From the NCBI GenBank assembly GCA_963971405.1, contig OZ020489.1, positions 45,524,510-45,588,509 on the forward strand: 64,000 bases of DNA. Direction: 5' to 3'. Below the pieces are notes generated by a model, which saw nothing but the letters and a program-made list of their open reading frames with translations, was not told the origin of the DNA and made no database searches. The translations under genes and the position numbers were made by a program. The DNA is from Psococerastis gibbosa. Taxonomy: Eukaryota > Arthropoda > Insecta > Psocodea > Psocidae. This document shows, piece by piece, positions 24,372 to 38,599 of this stretch; within the stretch, counting starts at the first letter, position 1, and every line of letters begins with the position of its first letter.

Positions 24372-26029
24372 AGCCCTCGAAATAGTCTGGCATTTGAAGG
24401 TTCGGGCTTGATATGCTCAAATGGCTCCATTTTTTTAATGAATCCAAAACCTGATGCAGACTATATAATAGTACGTCAAATGATAGTCCACTGCAAGGGC
24501 TTTCATGTTTTGAGCAACATGCCTTATTTTTACACAGTTTGTAAGTTGGATTATAGTTGACACGCGTACCTATTAATCAGGCTCAGCCCATGTTCACAAA
24601 AACGTCATTAAAAAACTCCTAATTTACGATTGTTCAAGCACAAGTCACTCAAAAGGCACAGCCTTAATTAAGATGTTTGTGGTGTTATACCTGCACCAGT
24701 AGGTTTAGATTCACTAGTCGTACACCAAATTAAAGGGCTCAAACGGATTATATTTGATGTGTAACTTGACATAGGTTTGCATTTGACCCTCATTCCCATT
24801 TCCGGTCCCACGAAAAAAAAAAGTGAATCCGTTTCAGTGTGTCTACTGATTGGCGAATGAATAGAAAGAAAGAGAGAAGAAAGAAAAATGTCTTTGTTTT
24901 CTATTTGGCGAACTCTTGCAACTAACCCGTATTTATAGTAATTTTTTTCTTAATAATAATCAGTATATCACATTTCTGTTTAAATGCCAGAACATAATTG
25001 CTGGACTTACATCGTCAAAACATATAGTACGAAGAAGCAAAAAACCGTACACTAGTGCTGGTGTTCGCAATGAAAGAATACTTTAGCTCCCAGCGGTCAA
25101 ATTCAGTCGAAACGATGGCAATTATACAAGTTCAGTATTTGTATACAATTTTAGCTATGTTTATTCCTACTTGGAAGCGGATATGGTAGGTAGTTACAAC
25201 ATAAAGGCGTCATAATTAAGGAGCACTACAGGTGTGCCAATCGAATCCTAACCTAAATCAGGGCTATTTTGTCACTATTGTATTTGCATTAATTTTTTTG
25301 TACTTTAATAGCCGAGTTTCTGACAAAAAGAGGGAGGATCCACCACCTATCCTCATGCCTAAACCTCAGATGGGTTGTCGCACCACGGCGGTTTTTATCA
25401 CAGGATTAGCCTAGACTTAATGGCGCAGGATTGACTGTAAACTACAACTTTTACGCACGACTATTAACTTTTCTCCATCACTACATGCTAATTTCTAGGT
25501 GGAATCAGTGGGCACATCGTAGGGCAAAACTGTTTTTTATATTGTATATATTGTTTTGTAAAGATGCAAATAAACTATTAATTCATTCATTAAGTTTTAT
25601 TCAAAGATGTAAAATTGAATAGAAGGCTCCTCATAAGCTATGTAATGCTGACAGCGGTTAAACGTGGTACGGGCAAATGGCAAAGGTGGACAAAGGAAAA
25701 ATTACTGAGTTCGTCGGGTTCCAAGAAAGAAAATTGCCAAAAAATTAAGCACAATTGTATGTACAATCCAGCTGACAGGGCTAACAACAGAATCTACGCA
25801 GTAAGTTTCTGCGTACTTGACCTGACAATCTTATTTGCTTTATTTTGACTGTGATTAGCTTATGGCGAGATCACCTACCTGGTGAAACTTAATTACATCT
25901 TTGTCGTTTTGCAGCTCTCGATATGGCGCCCCGGTCGTGGTTCAGTGTGGAAAAATCATGACGAATGGGTTTGACGATAATAATAAATGATTAGTCGGGA
26001 TTTGAAACATATCCTCAATGTTTATGGCT
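24372..26029. other. Intergenic, nothing recognised
   Basis: About 1.7 kb with no coding region I can support. A CAAATAAACTATTAATTCATTC run at 25566-25590 looks like the tail of an old retroposon. Confidence 0.4.
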
Positions 26030-26155
26030 TTCTAAGTTTGTCATTCATCTACCCATTAAGACGGCGACCAACGTTCAACTTCCGGAAAATTTCCTCAAAC
26101 CTTTTCATTACATGACCCCGTGAGCAAAAAACCAACCCGGTTCGAATAATATATA
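26030..26155. repeat. Short dispersed repeat, shared with 46565-46680
   Basis: Shares TCATCTACC and ATTAAGACGGCGACCAACGT-like text, TCATTACATGACCCC and GAGCAAAAAACCA with 46565-46680 in the same orientation. Both copies lie next to a (GACA)n-family repeat, so this may be one of its internal segments. Confidence 0.45.
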
Positions 26156-26157
26156 TA

Positions 26158-26250
26158 TTGAGCATGGTCAACATGAAAAAAATACTTTTCAGTCTTATTG
26201 TTCGCCATTTGTATTGCAATAAAGTCGTTTATTCATTCATTCATTCATCA
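26158..26250 (+). mobile_element. Retroposon 3' end with TTCA tail, copy 1
   Basis: It ends TTGTTCGCCATTTGTATTGC, then AATAAAGTCGTTTATTCATTC and more ATTC units. The stretch from about 26160 is repeated at 28430-28510. A shared end followed by a simple-repeat tail is what LINE or SINE 3' ends look like; the parent family is not identified. Confidence 0.55.
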
Positions 26251-26269
26251 ATAAGGTTCATCAGAAAAA

Positions 26270-26480
26270 TTATTTTTTCGTCATTGCTCATGAAAATTGA
26301 GTCTCATTTATATGTTGTTGCCCCCAGAACAAAACTAACAAGGGGTAAGACCTATTGGGTTTTGTTAACATTCATACCGACTACAATAATATGTGAACGT
26401 AAAGAAAATCGTTGGAGCCGCTTTGGAGGAAAATTTTTTCAGACTTTTATTTTTTTTCGTTTTTGTTTTTAGTTCTAATT
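26270..26480 (+). repeat. Dispersed (GACA)n repeat, internal fragment
   Basis: Carries the CAGAAAAATTATTTTTTCGT, CCCCCAGAA, and AAATCGTTGGAGCCGCTTT blocks seen in order in the copies at 15866-16650 and 46224-47434. Confidence 0.5.
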
Positions 26481-27690
26481 AGGGACATGCTTATGAGTTG
26501 ATGCATACAATCTCTGGAAACGGAAACAAAAATCTCAATTTCAAAAATTAAAAATTGGCAACACGCAGATTAAGAATTGTTTCTACCCAGTACCCTGACC
26601 GACTGACTCGAAGACTGAGTTTCTGGATGAGGTGCCCCAGGACAAAAATCTCAATAGGCTAGAACTGTTTTTGGACTTAAGTAATCGTCAATATCACATA
26701 TCTGCAACCTTTTTATTACAAGAGCCAAACTTAACAAAGGCCCAACAATTTATACCTTCTTCTTGGGCGCTAATAAGTTAAGGGTTTTCTCCTGTGACTA
26801 CTTGGTATTACACAATAGTAGCAATTTACAGATATTCTCGGATTTTTCTCGGAAGACTGGATGGAGAACCTGAAAGTTGGGTACCATAGCTACCACCTTT
26901 TATCTAATAATAAGCCACAATTGCATTAGACGCACAAATCATTTTTAATTAATGTAAGCAGCGGAGTTAAGCTAAACTAGGTGCTGAATGTCATACTAAA
27001 AGTAACAGTGAAAACTGATGAAAGGGAAAGTAGTATACGTAATCGCCATACCTTACGCACCGGGACGCAGTTCAAGACTCATCTTTCAACAGATTTCTCT
27101 ACATTCCATCGGCATTTTCACTGACACACTTAGGTAACAAATATAAACACATGCTATACTTACATAATTGTCTCAAATTCTACGACCACCCAATAGTCAA
27201 TCTTGGATTGATAATATCTTTCATGCGAAGAACTAGCATTAATTACAGTAACAAAAACCCCAAATTAATTATTTTGCGAGATACATTTTTAAAAATATAG
27301 TTTTGAGAAAATTATTTAAATTGCACGTGGGAATAGAAAAATTACAGTGTCAGTAAAAGAAGGAATATCGTCTGCTTCATAAATACCGCTCTTTTTTAAA
27401 TCTTCCAATAAGGCGCGTTCCCACACCTCGGCCCTCGCTTAGAAATGGGTCCGTGAGGAATAGTCAAAAGTAGGAAAGTAGCGCATTTCCATCCATTAGA
27501 TTTTAGAACATGGGGTGCATATCAATCAATCAATCATAATATAATAATAATAGTACGACCCCTATGTTGAATATTGCAGAGCCACATGGGCGGCTATTAC
27601 ATCTGTAAATAATCCGTTATTTGTGCGTGAAAAATTGATAAGATGTTTGTTTTTAGGAGACTATTATATAGATACTTAACTTATCTATTA
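26481..27690. other. Intergenic, nothing recognised
   Basis: About 1.2 kb of AT-rich sequence, no gene or repeat identified. Confidence 0.4.
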
Positions 27691-27699
27691 TAAATTATG

Positions 27700-28200
27700 T
27701 TATAATAAATGGTGGACTTATTGATGTATAAATGACGGAATATTGACAAGTGGAATATACCAATTTACGCCATAGCGGTGCCTAGTAATCCTCAAGAAAA
27801 CTTTCCTTTCCCCACAGGTATACGTTGATTCCGTTCTGCCTTCTGCTATGCTTAATGCTGCAGTGTGTAAGACTTCGATATTCCTTACGTTGGTAGTTAA
27901 CTCTGATAGTTGGCTTATGGTTAACGGGTGCCACGTAAGGGATATTATGGCTCCCGCCGTTCCAGTTATTACAGCACTTGTGACATCTTTATAGCAATAG
28001 TGTGATCTTCCATTAGGAACAAAGTGTTTTCCTATTCCTAAAAAGTTTGCGAGTTCTATGAACTTGGCAAAGAATTAATTATTCTCTGGGAGACATCTTA
28101 AGCACCGTTCACCAACCTCCCTTAAATCTTCATTGACTTGTAACTACGGTACTGTATTTTGTGTTTTCATTCTTAACACGTTCATAGACAGCACCATATT
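27700..28200 (-). pseudogene. Unidentified coding remnant
   Basis: On the minus strand one frame reads as protein-like sequence over most of this region, including about 120 codons without interruption (FIELANFLGIGKHFVPNGR ... HPLTISQLSELTTNVRNIEV). Composition and hydrophobic pattern look like a folded, mostly helical protein, not random translation. It is broken in more than one place and is not spliced. I do not recognise the family; an old RNA-virus nucleoprotein or other viral copy is one possibility, but I see no motif that proves it. Confidence 0.4.
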
Positions 28201-28429
28201 TTACATATAAAATTATTAAATGATCCCAGTAATCCAAACATGCTGCAATTTAACTATTACGACTGTTATTGCAGTCGCTTCGAGTTGGAACTCATGGGAC
28301 ACGTCTGCGATACCAGTCAAATTCTAGACCCTAGCAGATACTTCTGCCATAAGATTATATAGGTAGTATTTTAGATTTAGCTGACCCAGTAAGTGACATA
28401 ATTATTTTCAATTTTCGACCATTTTATTT

Positions 28430-28510
28430 ATGGTTAACATGAAAAAAAGACTTTATAGTCTTATTGTTCGCCATTTGTCTTGCAATAAAGTCGTTATTCA
28501 TTCATTATTT
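28430..28510 (+). mobile_element. Retroposon 3' end with TTCA tail, copy 2
   Basis: Matches 26158-26250: AACATGAAAAAAAGAC, then GTTCGCCATTTGTCTTGC and the AATAAAGTCGTTATTCATTC end. Confidence 0.55.
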
Positions 28511-29114
28511 CGTGGCAAAGCAATAGTAGTCGTGGACTATGAGGTCGACTGCAATAACAGTCCTGTCCGTGAACGTGTTCCGAGTTAGTGACCGCAGAAT
28601 AGTCACAAACACTAGACGTTGATTCGTAAATTCGTATATTTAATACATTATTTTAACAGCATATTACGAGATCATTTTTATTGAAGTACGCATCACTTAC
28701 CTACACTTCAATTTCTGTAATAAAATTTAATTAAACCTGACATAGTCTACTATACAATAAAGATTTACTGCATTAGGTAACGATAGCCCTTCAAACACCT
28801 CCTTGAACGCAAGATCCAGAAACATTTTCGAAGAAATTCCAGCATTTAGAAATCCAAATCACAGTAATCGTATAACATTAGAAATAAACGAAGTTTACAG
28901 CTACAAAAGGGTCTGGCCAGGACAGACAATTTTTTTTACTGTTGGCGGCTAAGTTTACTTTTCAGTCTCATAGCGCGCCATCGCGAAGAGCTATCAATAG
29001 TCAAACGGTGCGGGGCAGAGAAAAAAAAGCAGAAGTAACCAAACATACGTAGCTGAGCAAACCGAGGCCTGGCGGGGAAAATATTAACCAATTTCTGAGA
29101 TAAAATCAACAGTA
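28511..29114. other. Downstream of BORCS5, nothing recognised
   Basis: Should contain the BORCS5 3' UTR on the minus strand. No repeats or other coding region identified. Confidence 0.4.
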
Positions 29115-30787
29115 TTATCCAGTGGTCCAGACGAATGGTTCGAGCCGAAGGTCCAGAGGAAGTCCGTTATTGAGATGCTCGATGAGGTCGAGGGTGGCGT
29201 TTAGGTGGGTGTGGCACCGGTTCAGCTGCTGCGACAGCTCCGACACTTTGCTCAGCTTCTCGGCCGCCTTCGACACTTTCTTCTGCCGTTCTCCCAAATT
29301 TGTGACTAGGCGAGTTAGATCGAAGTCAATCTGCAACCAAATTTACTGCTCTGTAAATTAGGGTATTTCCTATTTTTAAGGACATTATACTTTGAGTAGT
29401 ATTGTAATTGTAGCACACAGTAAACTTTTGTTATCAGAAGTGTTTCATAGTGAAAAAAGTGAATTTGAACTTTGAGCCATTGTTTCATAATCAGTTAGCC
29501 TATTTTTACTGAATCGACGTACCTCCCTTATTCTATTAGTAATTTGAGTCTGACTAGTTGCAACGTGGTCGGCGCACTGCGTGGAATAATTCTGCATTCG
29601 TTTGCACAGTCCCAAAATATCCTGCGGGTCCAGTTTTTCCAATACCTCGGGGTCTCTCATCCCTGCAAGCCAATTCACACTTAATCACTGGACTCAACAA
29701 ATACAAATGATACGTTAATAATATTGATACACTACTGCACAAAACACACAATACATAAGTTACGGTCCCTGACCAGCCAGGGCCGGATCATAAATTGCAA
29801 TATATTGCAAGTAAATAGTAAAATAAAAATAGCCACCCGAGAGGGTATTGCTCAAGGAGGGGGGGGGGGGGATAATAATTACTTCCTTCATTTTCCTGGA
29901 TTGGAAATTTGAAAATACAGTATGGCGGGGCTTGTGATCCAGCGGTTAACACGACGCCAACGTTAGGCGTAGATCGTGGGTTTGAATCCCGCCAAGCCCA
30001 GTTTTTTCCATATCCTTTAATTTCGGATACAGTATGGCGTTTTATACTTTTATACAAGAGGTGACTTGGCTTGACTTGGACTTCAAGTTATTTTGGTTCG
30101 CGTTAAACAGGTTCGCATAAACTGATTAAAACTAATTATAATATTAATATGAATTTGATTAAAATAAAATATCGAAACTAATATTTGTATGCTTACCCTG
30201 GATACATCTAGAGGCGGAATACTTACCCGGTAAATTAAGCGTGCCCCTCATAATGGGGAGAAACATCGGGATACTCTGTAGTTTGAGCAGGTGTGGGTCC
30301 TTTTCCTGACTATCCGGTTCCACGGCCGGCTTGACGATGACAATGTCATGGCTCGTCTTAGCTACGCTCGGCTTCCGCAACGCAGTCCTTCTCTTTGTAG
30401 GCGAGTTTCCCGCACTGCTTCCAAGCGATTTCCCTCTTTGAAGACCTATCTGCTTTGCAGGCAGTTTTGGAGAATCTGCCAACAAAAACGTACCATGAAG
30501 CGGGAACAATGACAACTTCTTGTATAAAATACTTTTTGCTAAATTTGCTAGCTCCATCAGAGCAAAACAGAAAATGGTTACTAACCTCCAATTGGACGAT
30601 TTAGGGTATATGAAATATATGGTAGATCAGAATCGGAACATACACTGGGCTCTGGGGAAGTTGGTCTGTTGTCACCTTCGGCAGGAGAGGGCTCACAACC
30701 TAGAGTTTTACCCCTGCGAAGCTGCCCCTGGTTTGATTTATTTTGCTTGCCTTTACTTCCACTTTGACTACTTTGCTCAGAACCCAT
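29115..30787 (-). CDS. BORCS5: BORC complex subunit 5 (LOH12CR1 homologue)
   Basis: Subunit of BORC, which recruits the small GTPase Arl8 to lysosomes and so drives their kinesin-dependent movement. Four coding exons with consistent phases: 30586-30787, 30227-30475, 29523-29662, 29115-29330, giving 268 aa. The N-terminus is MGSEQS, with glycine at position 2 as expected for the N-myristoylated, lysosome-anchored family. Conserved blocks are PYISYTLNRPIG (insect N-terminal motif), HLLKLQSIPMFLPIMRG, LDPQDILGLCKRMQNY and a C-terminal coiled coil (ERQKKVSKAAEKLSKVSEL) ending RLEPFVWTTG. The protein is longer than the 196-aa human form because of a basic, serine-rich insert after residue 67. Intron 2 holds a 99-bp SINE. 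It lies head to head with RpL27A. Confidence 0.93.
29928..30026 (+). repeat. Miniature tRNA-derived SINE with perfect target duplication
   Basis: The first 73 bases (29928-30000) fold like a tRNA: acceptor GGGCTTG pairs with CAAGCCC, an anticodon-type stem ACGCC/GGCGT, and a T-arm GTGGG-TTTGAAT-CCCGC containing the B box; TGATCCAGCGG serves as A box. A 26-base tail (TTTTTTCC ... TTAATTTCGG) follows. The 13 bases ATACAGTATGGCG occur on both sides (29915-29927 and 30027-30039), so the element is exactly 99 bp and inserted by target-primed reverse transcription. It lacks the usual long body. It lies in BORCS5 intron 2, opposite to the gene. Confidence 0.85.
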
Positions 30788-31064
30788 TATCAATATTAAA
30801 TGTGTCAAGTGATCATTATTGAATAAAATTACAATAAAAAACTATTTAAAACTTTAAAATTTAGTCAATATTTACGTTTATAAACACCATCTTGTTGATC
30901 TGATTAACTGACGTGGCAGCAGCAACCAGGCGTGCTTTTAAACTTATTGCGTGTTGTTGTCGTTACATTATACTATACTAAGCTTACAAAGACAATTTTG
31001 AGAAGAGTAGTGTCTGTCTAACATAATTTAGAAAACCCCCGTTTCTAAACGTCAACAAACTAAA
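30788..31064. promoter_or_regulatory. Bidirectional promoter, BORCS5 and RpL27A
   Basis: The two start codons diverge across only 277 bp, and this interval must hold both promoters and 5' UTRs. A pyrimidine tract near 31036-31045 could be the TOP start expected for a ribosomal-protein mRNA. There is no convincing TATA box. Confidence 0.5.
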
Positions 31065-34164
<3,100 letters not shown>

Positions 34165-35218
34165 ATTAAATTTTAAAACATACACTACTTTTTACATTTG
34201 TTTCTCCGCAATGCTCTCCAATTAGGCTAAATGAACTATGAAAAACCATGGTTAGACAATTCCGGTTTTAGTTGTCTCGAATGATATGTAAGGAGTTGAA
34301 CGACGAGAGGGCTGGATATACGGTATCGTGGTGAATACTGAACGTACTTCGCTTACTGTAGCCGCAGTAGTTGTAACTTTCCCATCAATGAATGCAAATG
34401 GAGCTTTCTAATGTTTCTAATATTGATAATGTCCTGTTTGCATACCGTTTATATAACCGTAAGGTATGTACATTCCATTGAGTAACTAATAAAAACCAGT
34501 GGCGTAGCCAGGGGGGGGGGGGGTCCGGATCCCCCCCCAAGTTTTGCAAAACAAAAAAATTTTCAGATATTTTTTCAAAAAAATTCCCCCGGGGAGACCC
34601 CGGTCCCCCTGTTTACAGTTTTGTTAATAATGTAATCGTCTGCAAAATCAAATATGTCAGGCCTATCTTGTAAAAAAAACATTCCTCACGGTAGCCCTCG
34701 GCTGTAATATCGCTCATGCACGAGAAAAGTGACACATTTCTAAATATTGACTTTTCAGATAATTCAAATATTAGTTCTGACCATTTTTTAGTTTTTACTT
34801 GTAGTACAATCGAGGCACTTAATACTTTTGAGATGTGACAGTTTACTTGAAACAGAAGTGTAATTACCACGTCAACGCCTGGAGCACATTCCGAATTATG
34901 TCAGTATTGCCAAACCCGAAGTAGTCAAACTTGACAATGGATCAGTGACAAAACGCAATCTTATGGAAGCAAATTAAACTAGATATGTGACACTACATTC
35001 ATAAAATTCGCTATATTTTCCTCAACATTTTTGTATAAATAACTCAATTTTGCAATTTTTTGAAATGTGTCACTTCTCGTGCATGAGCGAATGTAAAATA
35101 TGAGCATAACTGCTTTCAAAGTGCGTAAATTCCACTATTTTGGACCTATTCTTTTTCAAAATAATTCCCCCGGGCCCCCTTTTCGCAGTAAGTCTACTGT
35201 TCTTCGGCTGTAAAACCT
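34165..35218. repeat. RpL27A 3' flank with G/C-run inverted repeat
   Basis: AATAAA at 34486-34491 might be the RpL27A polyadenylation signal. From 34498 a repeat starts CAGTGGCGTAGCCAGGGGG, a form common at ends of arthropod DNA elements. CTCATGCACGAGAAAAGTGA (34713-34732) recurs inverted at 35072-35091. The right end could not be found. Confidence 0.4.
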
Positions 35219-36910
35219 AAAAAAAAATCCATACAAGAAATCGATAAAGCATTTCAGAAACTAAAAAGAAAAAAATCCTGTGGCTACAACGGGATTTCTT
35301 GTGATCTGCTAAAAGAATGCCAGGAACCATTGCTCCGCCCCCTCCACCACCTCTCCCTGCGTGAAGGCATGTATCCTATAGCCCTAAAACTAAGCAAAAT
35401 TGTCCCAATATTCAAAGATGGAGATACTTCACAAGCCTCACAATATAGGCCGGTCCATGTTCAACCCGCGATAGGGAAATTACTTGAAACCTGCGTACAA
35501 GCGCGTATATTGAAGTACTTAGACTCCATCAACTCTTCCTATCCCCTAACCAATTCGGGTTCCGAGCTGGGTTAAGCACAGAGAACGCGACCTTCGAACT
35601 AACTGATGCAATGGTCGAAGGGTTGGAGAGGGGTGAGAGGGTGGCCGCGGTACAAATAGACCTGTCCAAGTGTTTTGACATAATTGATCATTCCCTTGCA
35701 TTGGAAAAAATAAAATGCTTGGGGATCTGTGGCTCGCTTCTCAAGTGGTTCCAGTCATATTTCTCGGATAGAAACCAAATAGTCCAAATAACTAGCTCCA
35801 AAGCTACAGTTAGTTCACCCTTACCCATTAAGCATGGTATATTCCAAGGGAGCGGCCTCGGCCCGTTAATTTTTTTGATCTATACAAATGAGCTATCTAA
35901 TATTCCAATAAAATCTAAAATGGTCACTTTTGCAGATGACATAGGTTTTGTCGTCAAAGCCCCCGACAGCGAAACACTGCAAAAAGAAATAGAAAATGAC
36001 ACAGAAAAAGTCATGGCCTGGATAAAACAGCATAAACTCATTCCTAATCTAAAAAAGACCCAAGTCATGTACCCCAGTTACAGGCAAAACAACAGTGTAA
36101 ATGGTACCCTTCAATATAACGGTAAAACAATTGAGGAAACGAACGAAATAAAATACTTGGGTGTTACCATAGATAATAAGTTGTCGTGGAAACCACATAT
36201 TACTAAGTTACAAAAAAGCCTACGGTCCATTAGTTACATTCTATTCAACTTACGGCAGTTTCTTCCACAACCTGTGATAATCACGCTGTATAAAGCCTGG
36301 TACCAAGCCAAGATAAGTTACTGCATAGGGTTATGGGGGGGAGCAGCCGCAACCCATTTACAACCTTTACGTACCGCTCAGAATTACACAGTGAAAACCG
36401 TTACAAGAAACCAGAGGTTGGCGCACTCAAACTCGGTATATAAAACACACGAACTGCTGCCCATACATCTTCTTTACTGTCAAAACTTGTTAATGTTTAT
36501 CACAAAAAATTTTACAGGCACAACCACCTGCATCCCTAGATCAAGAGCCGTAACACGATCAGCAGCCTACCATACTATACCGCTTCCCCACTGGAACTTG
36601 ACCAACTCAAGACGATCCCTACGATACAAGGCAACGACTCTTTACAACGCACTCACCAAGGACATACACATGAACAAATACAAGTACCCCCCTTTAGACA
36701 ATAACAGTAACACAAGAACAGCAACATACAGGTCAATTATAAGACTATGGAGCAGGGTCGAACTCAACAAATTACAGTAATGAATTAGGTAGGCTATAGT
36801 TAGGTAGTGAGTGCTACCCTCGCACGCCGCTGGCATGAGGGGGCACTTCAACTGTATTTTGTACTTGGTTAAAAATTGTTTTATAAAAAATACACGGTTA
36901 TTTATTATTT
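35219..36910 (+). mobile_element. Jockey-like LINE, 5'-truncated
   Basis: It starts inside the ORF2 linker (EIDKAFQKLKRKKSCGYNGI) and continues through the reverse transcriptase. Frame 35330-35575 has LSKIVPIFKDGD; frame 35611-36780 (389 aa) has motif A AVQIDLSKCFDIIDH, motif B QGSGLGPLIFLIYTNEL, the catalytic FADD (TFADDIGF), then KYLGVTIDNKLSWKPHI and a C-terminal tail. One frame shift separates the two near 35560. The 3' end is a TTATTTATTATTTATTA tail at about 36897-36915. Endonuclease and ORF1 are absent. It looks moderately young. Confidence 0.85.
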
Positions 36911-37156
36911 ATTAAACATTATTTGAATGGGTTACAAGACGTACAGTGGCGGAGAAAAACTTAAGCACACCAATTTGTTTCTTGTAGTTTTCATATTTAC
37001 CTTATCTAATGAGATCTGAATGGCATGGTAGTTGATTGCCCTCTAAGAGCTGTATAGATCGAAACTATTTTGATTCTTGATCAATTCACCTCTTTGCAGA
37101 TATTAATGTTTTTCAAAAATGCAAGGGGAGAAAAACATAAGGACGCAAGCATTTAA

Positions 37157-37480
37157 GGAGTCTGCCCGCTACATCGTATCATACCATGACCGTAATAGGA
37201 ACGTGTCAGGCAAAAAAATATTCTTTGTATAGAAAAGCATGACACTACGCCCACTAGACCGTTCCGTCACCGACCAGTACCGTCGCGTGCCATGCACGAA
37301 TTGTCGACGAGAATATTTTGCCGGTGCTGATAAGTTCCGCGCGGTAGAAACTGGTGTCATACGGGCATTAAACGCCGTCGGTTCGTTTCAGTGGGCAAAA
37401 CAAGCCGTATTGTATTGCTTTCCGTGCTTGATGAGTTCATAGCACGATCATGGTATGATACGGTGTAGTGGACAGACTCC
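37157..37480. mobile_element. piggyBac-type MITE nested in Tc1 element
   Basis: A 324-bp unit flanked on both sides by TTAA (37153-37156 and 37481-37484). The inverted ends, about 33 bp, begin GGAGTCTGCCCGCTACA and differ in a few bases. TTAA duplications point to piggyBac-type movement. No coding. It interrupts the Tc1 element and is therefore younger. Confidence 0.8.
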
Positions 37481-37666
37481 TTAAAGGTTCATTTTCTACT
37501 GGATAGAGTTTTATTGTGAAAATAACACTATAATTCAACTAAAACATCAATACTATGTGCTATGGCCGTTGTTTTGCCGGATTGTCTTGCACCTAGTTTG
37601 CATAGAGTCGAATAACTTGCGGCAAATTGAAATATGTATCGAGTGCCATGTCTTCTTCACCTCCTC

Positions 37667-38287
37667 TCATAGAAGGTTCTTGTTTTTATGCAGCGCCTTT
37701 GGTAGTTGATTTTGTAAGTGGCTCCGAAGATTTTCAATGTGGTTCAGGTCGGGCGACTGAGCAGGCCACGGCATGGCAGACAAATTGTTCTCCGCGAAGC
37801 ACTGGTTTATAATCTCTGGTGAATGTTTCTCAACGGAACCGAAGAAGTTCACGTTTGTTTCATAGCTGAAAAAAATGTTTTTCCAATTTGCACGATTTAG
37901 GTTTTCTGAAGCATGCTTTAAACGGTCCTTAATGTTCTTTTTTGGCAAAAGCAGAAATTTTCTCGGTAACCCACCATGGAGTTGGCCATCTCTCAGCCCC
38001 TGTCGAACCATTCGAGTACATATAGGTGTATTCATTTCCTTTTTAAGGTCGGCGGCGGTACTGAATGGTGACATTTTGCTCTTATGGACCAGCAAATTGT
38101 CGAAATGCTGCGTTGTTTTTCGAGGACGTCCCCTTTTTTCCATTGGACGGGGAGCTTTGAGAGCCTGTTCGACCATGGTTCTTGACCTTCCAATCATCTC
38201 CGCTATTTTTCTTCTAGAATGCCCTCGTTCCCGAAGTTTATGGATCACCTTCTTCTCCACAGCTTTGCAATTTTTCCCTTTGGACAT
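37667..38287 (-). pseudogene. Tc1-type transposase, shortened
   Basis: 206 aa: an N-terminal paired-like helix-turn-helix (VIHKLRERGHSRRKIAEMIG), a GRPRK AT-hook, a second helix-turn-helix, and the C-terminal catalytic end with PWPAQSPDLNHIENL, which holds the second catalytic acid (third acid region HIEN). The first DDE segment (usually WSDE) reads FSYETNVNF, and about 100 residues between it and PWPAQSPDL are missing compared with the 340-aa family norm, so the enzyme is inactive. Confidence 0.85.
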
Positions 38288-38599
38288 TTTTCTTCATTCA
38301 GCAACAACAGACTCCTACTTATTCAAATTAAACATAAAGAACTAAAAATCACTGGTTTTTGGTTCAAAATATCAACATAAATGCTCGCGTCCTAATGTTT
38401 TTCTCCCCTTGCATTTTCGAAAAAAATTCAAATCTGCAAAGAGGTGAATTGATAAAAAACCGAAATAGTATCGAGCTATCCCAGCTCTTAGAGGGCAATC
38501 AACTATCCAACTAGCATGCCATTCAGATCTCATTATATAGGGCAAATTTGAAAATTACAAGGAAAAATTTGGTGTCCTTAAGTTTTTCTCCGCCACTGT

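Larger units (their letters stand above)
36944..38598 (-). mobile_element. Tc1/mariner element with about 215-bp TIRs
   Basis: Ends read CAGTGGCGGAGAAAAAC and its inverse and lie between TA dinucleotides (36942-36943 and 38599-38600), the mariner target duplication. Inverted ends extend about 215 bp. The body encodes a Tc1-type transposase on the minus strand. A separate TTAA-flanked MITE is inserted at 37157-37480 in the left subterminal region. Confidence 0.88.

Noticed and set aside
29928-30000. A tRNA gene
   Set aside because: The cloverleaf is good but position 33 is not T, it has a SINE tail and lies exactly inside a target duplication, so it is a SINE.
30520-30822. Plus-strand 100-codon frame
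   Set aside because: It is antisense to BORCS5 exon 1 and has no features of its own.
37239-37442. 67-codon frame inside the TTAA MITE
   Set aside because: Non-autonomous element with no transposase similarity.
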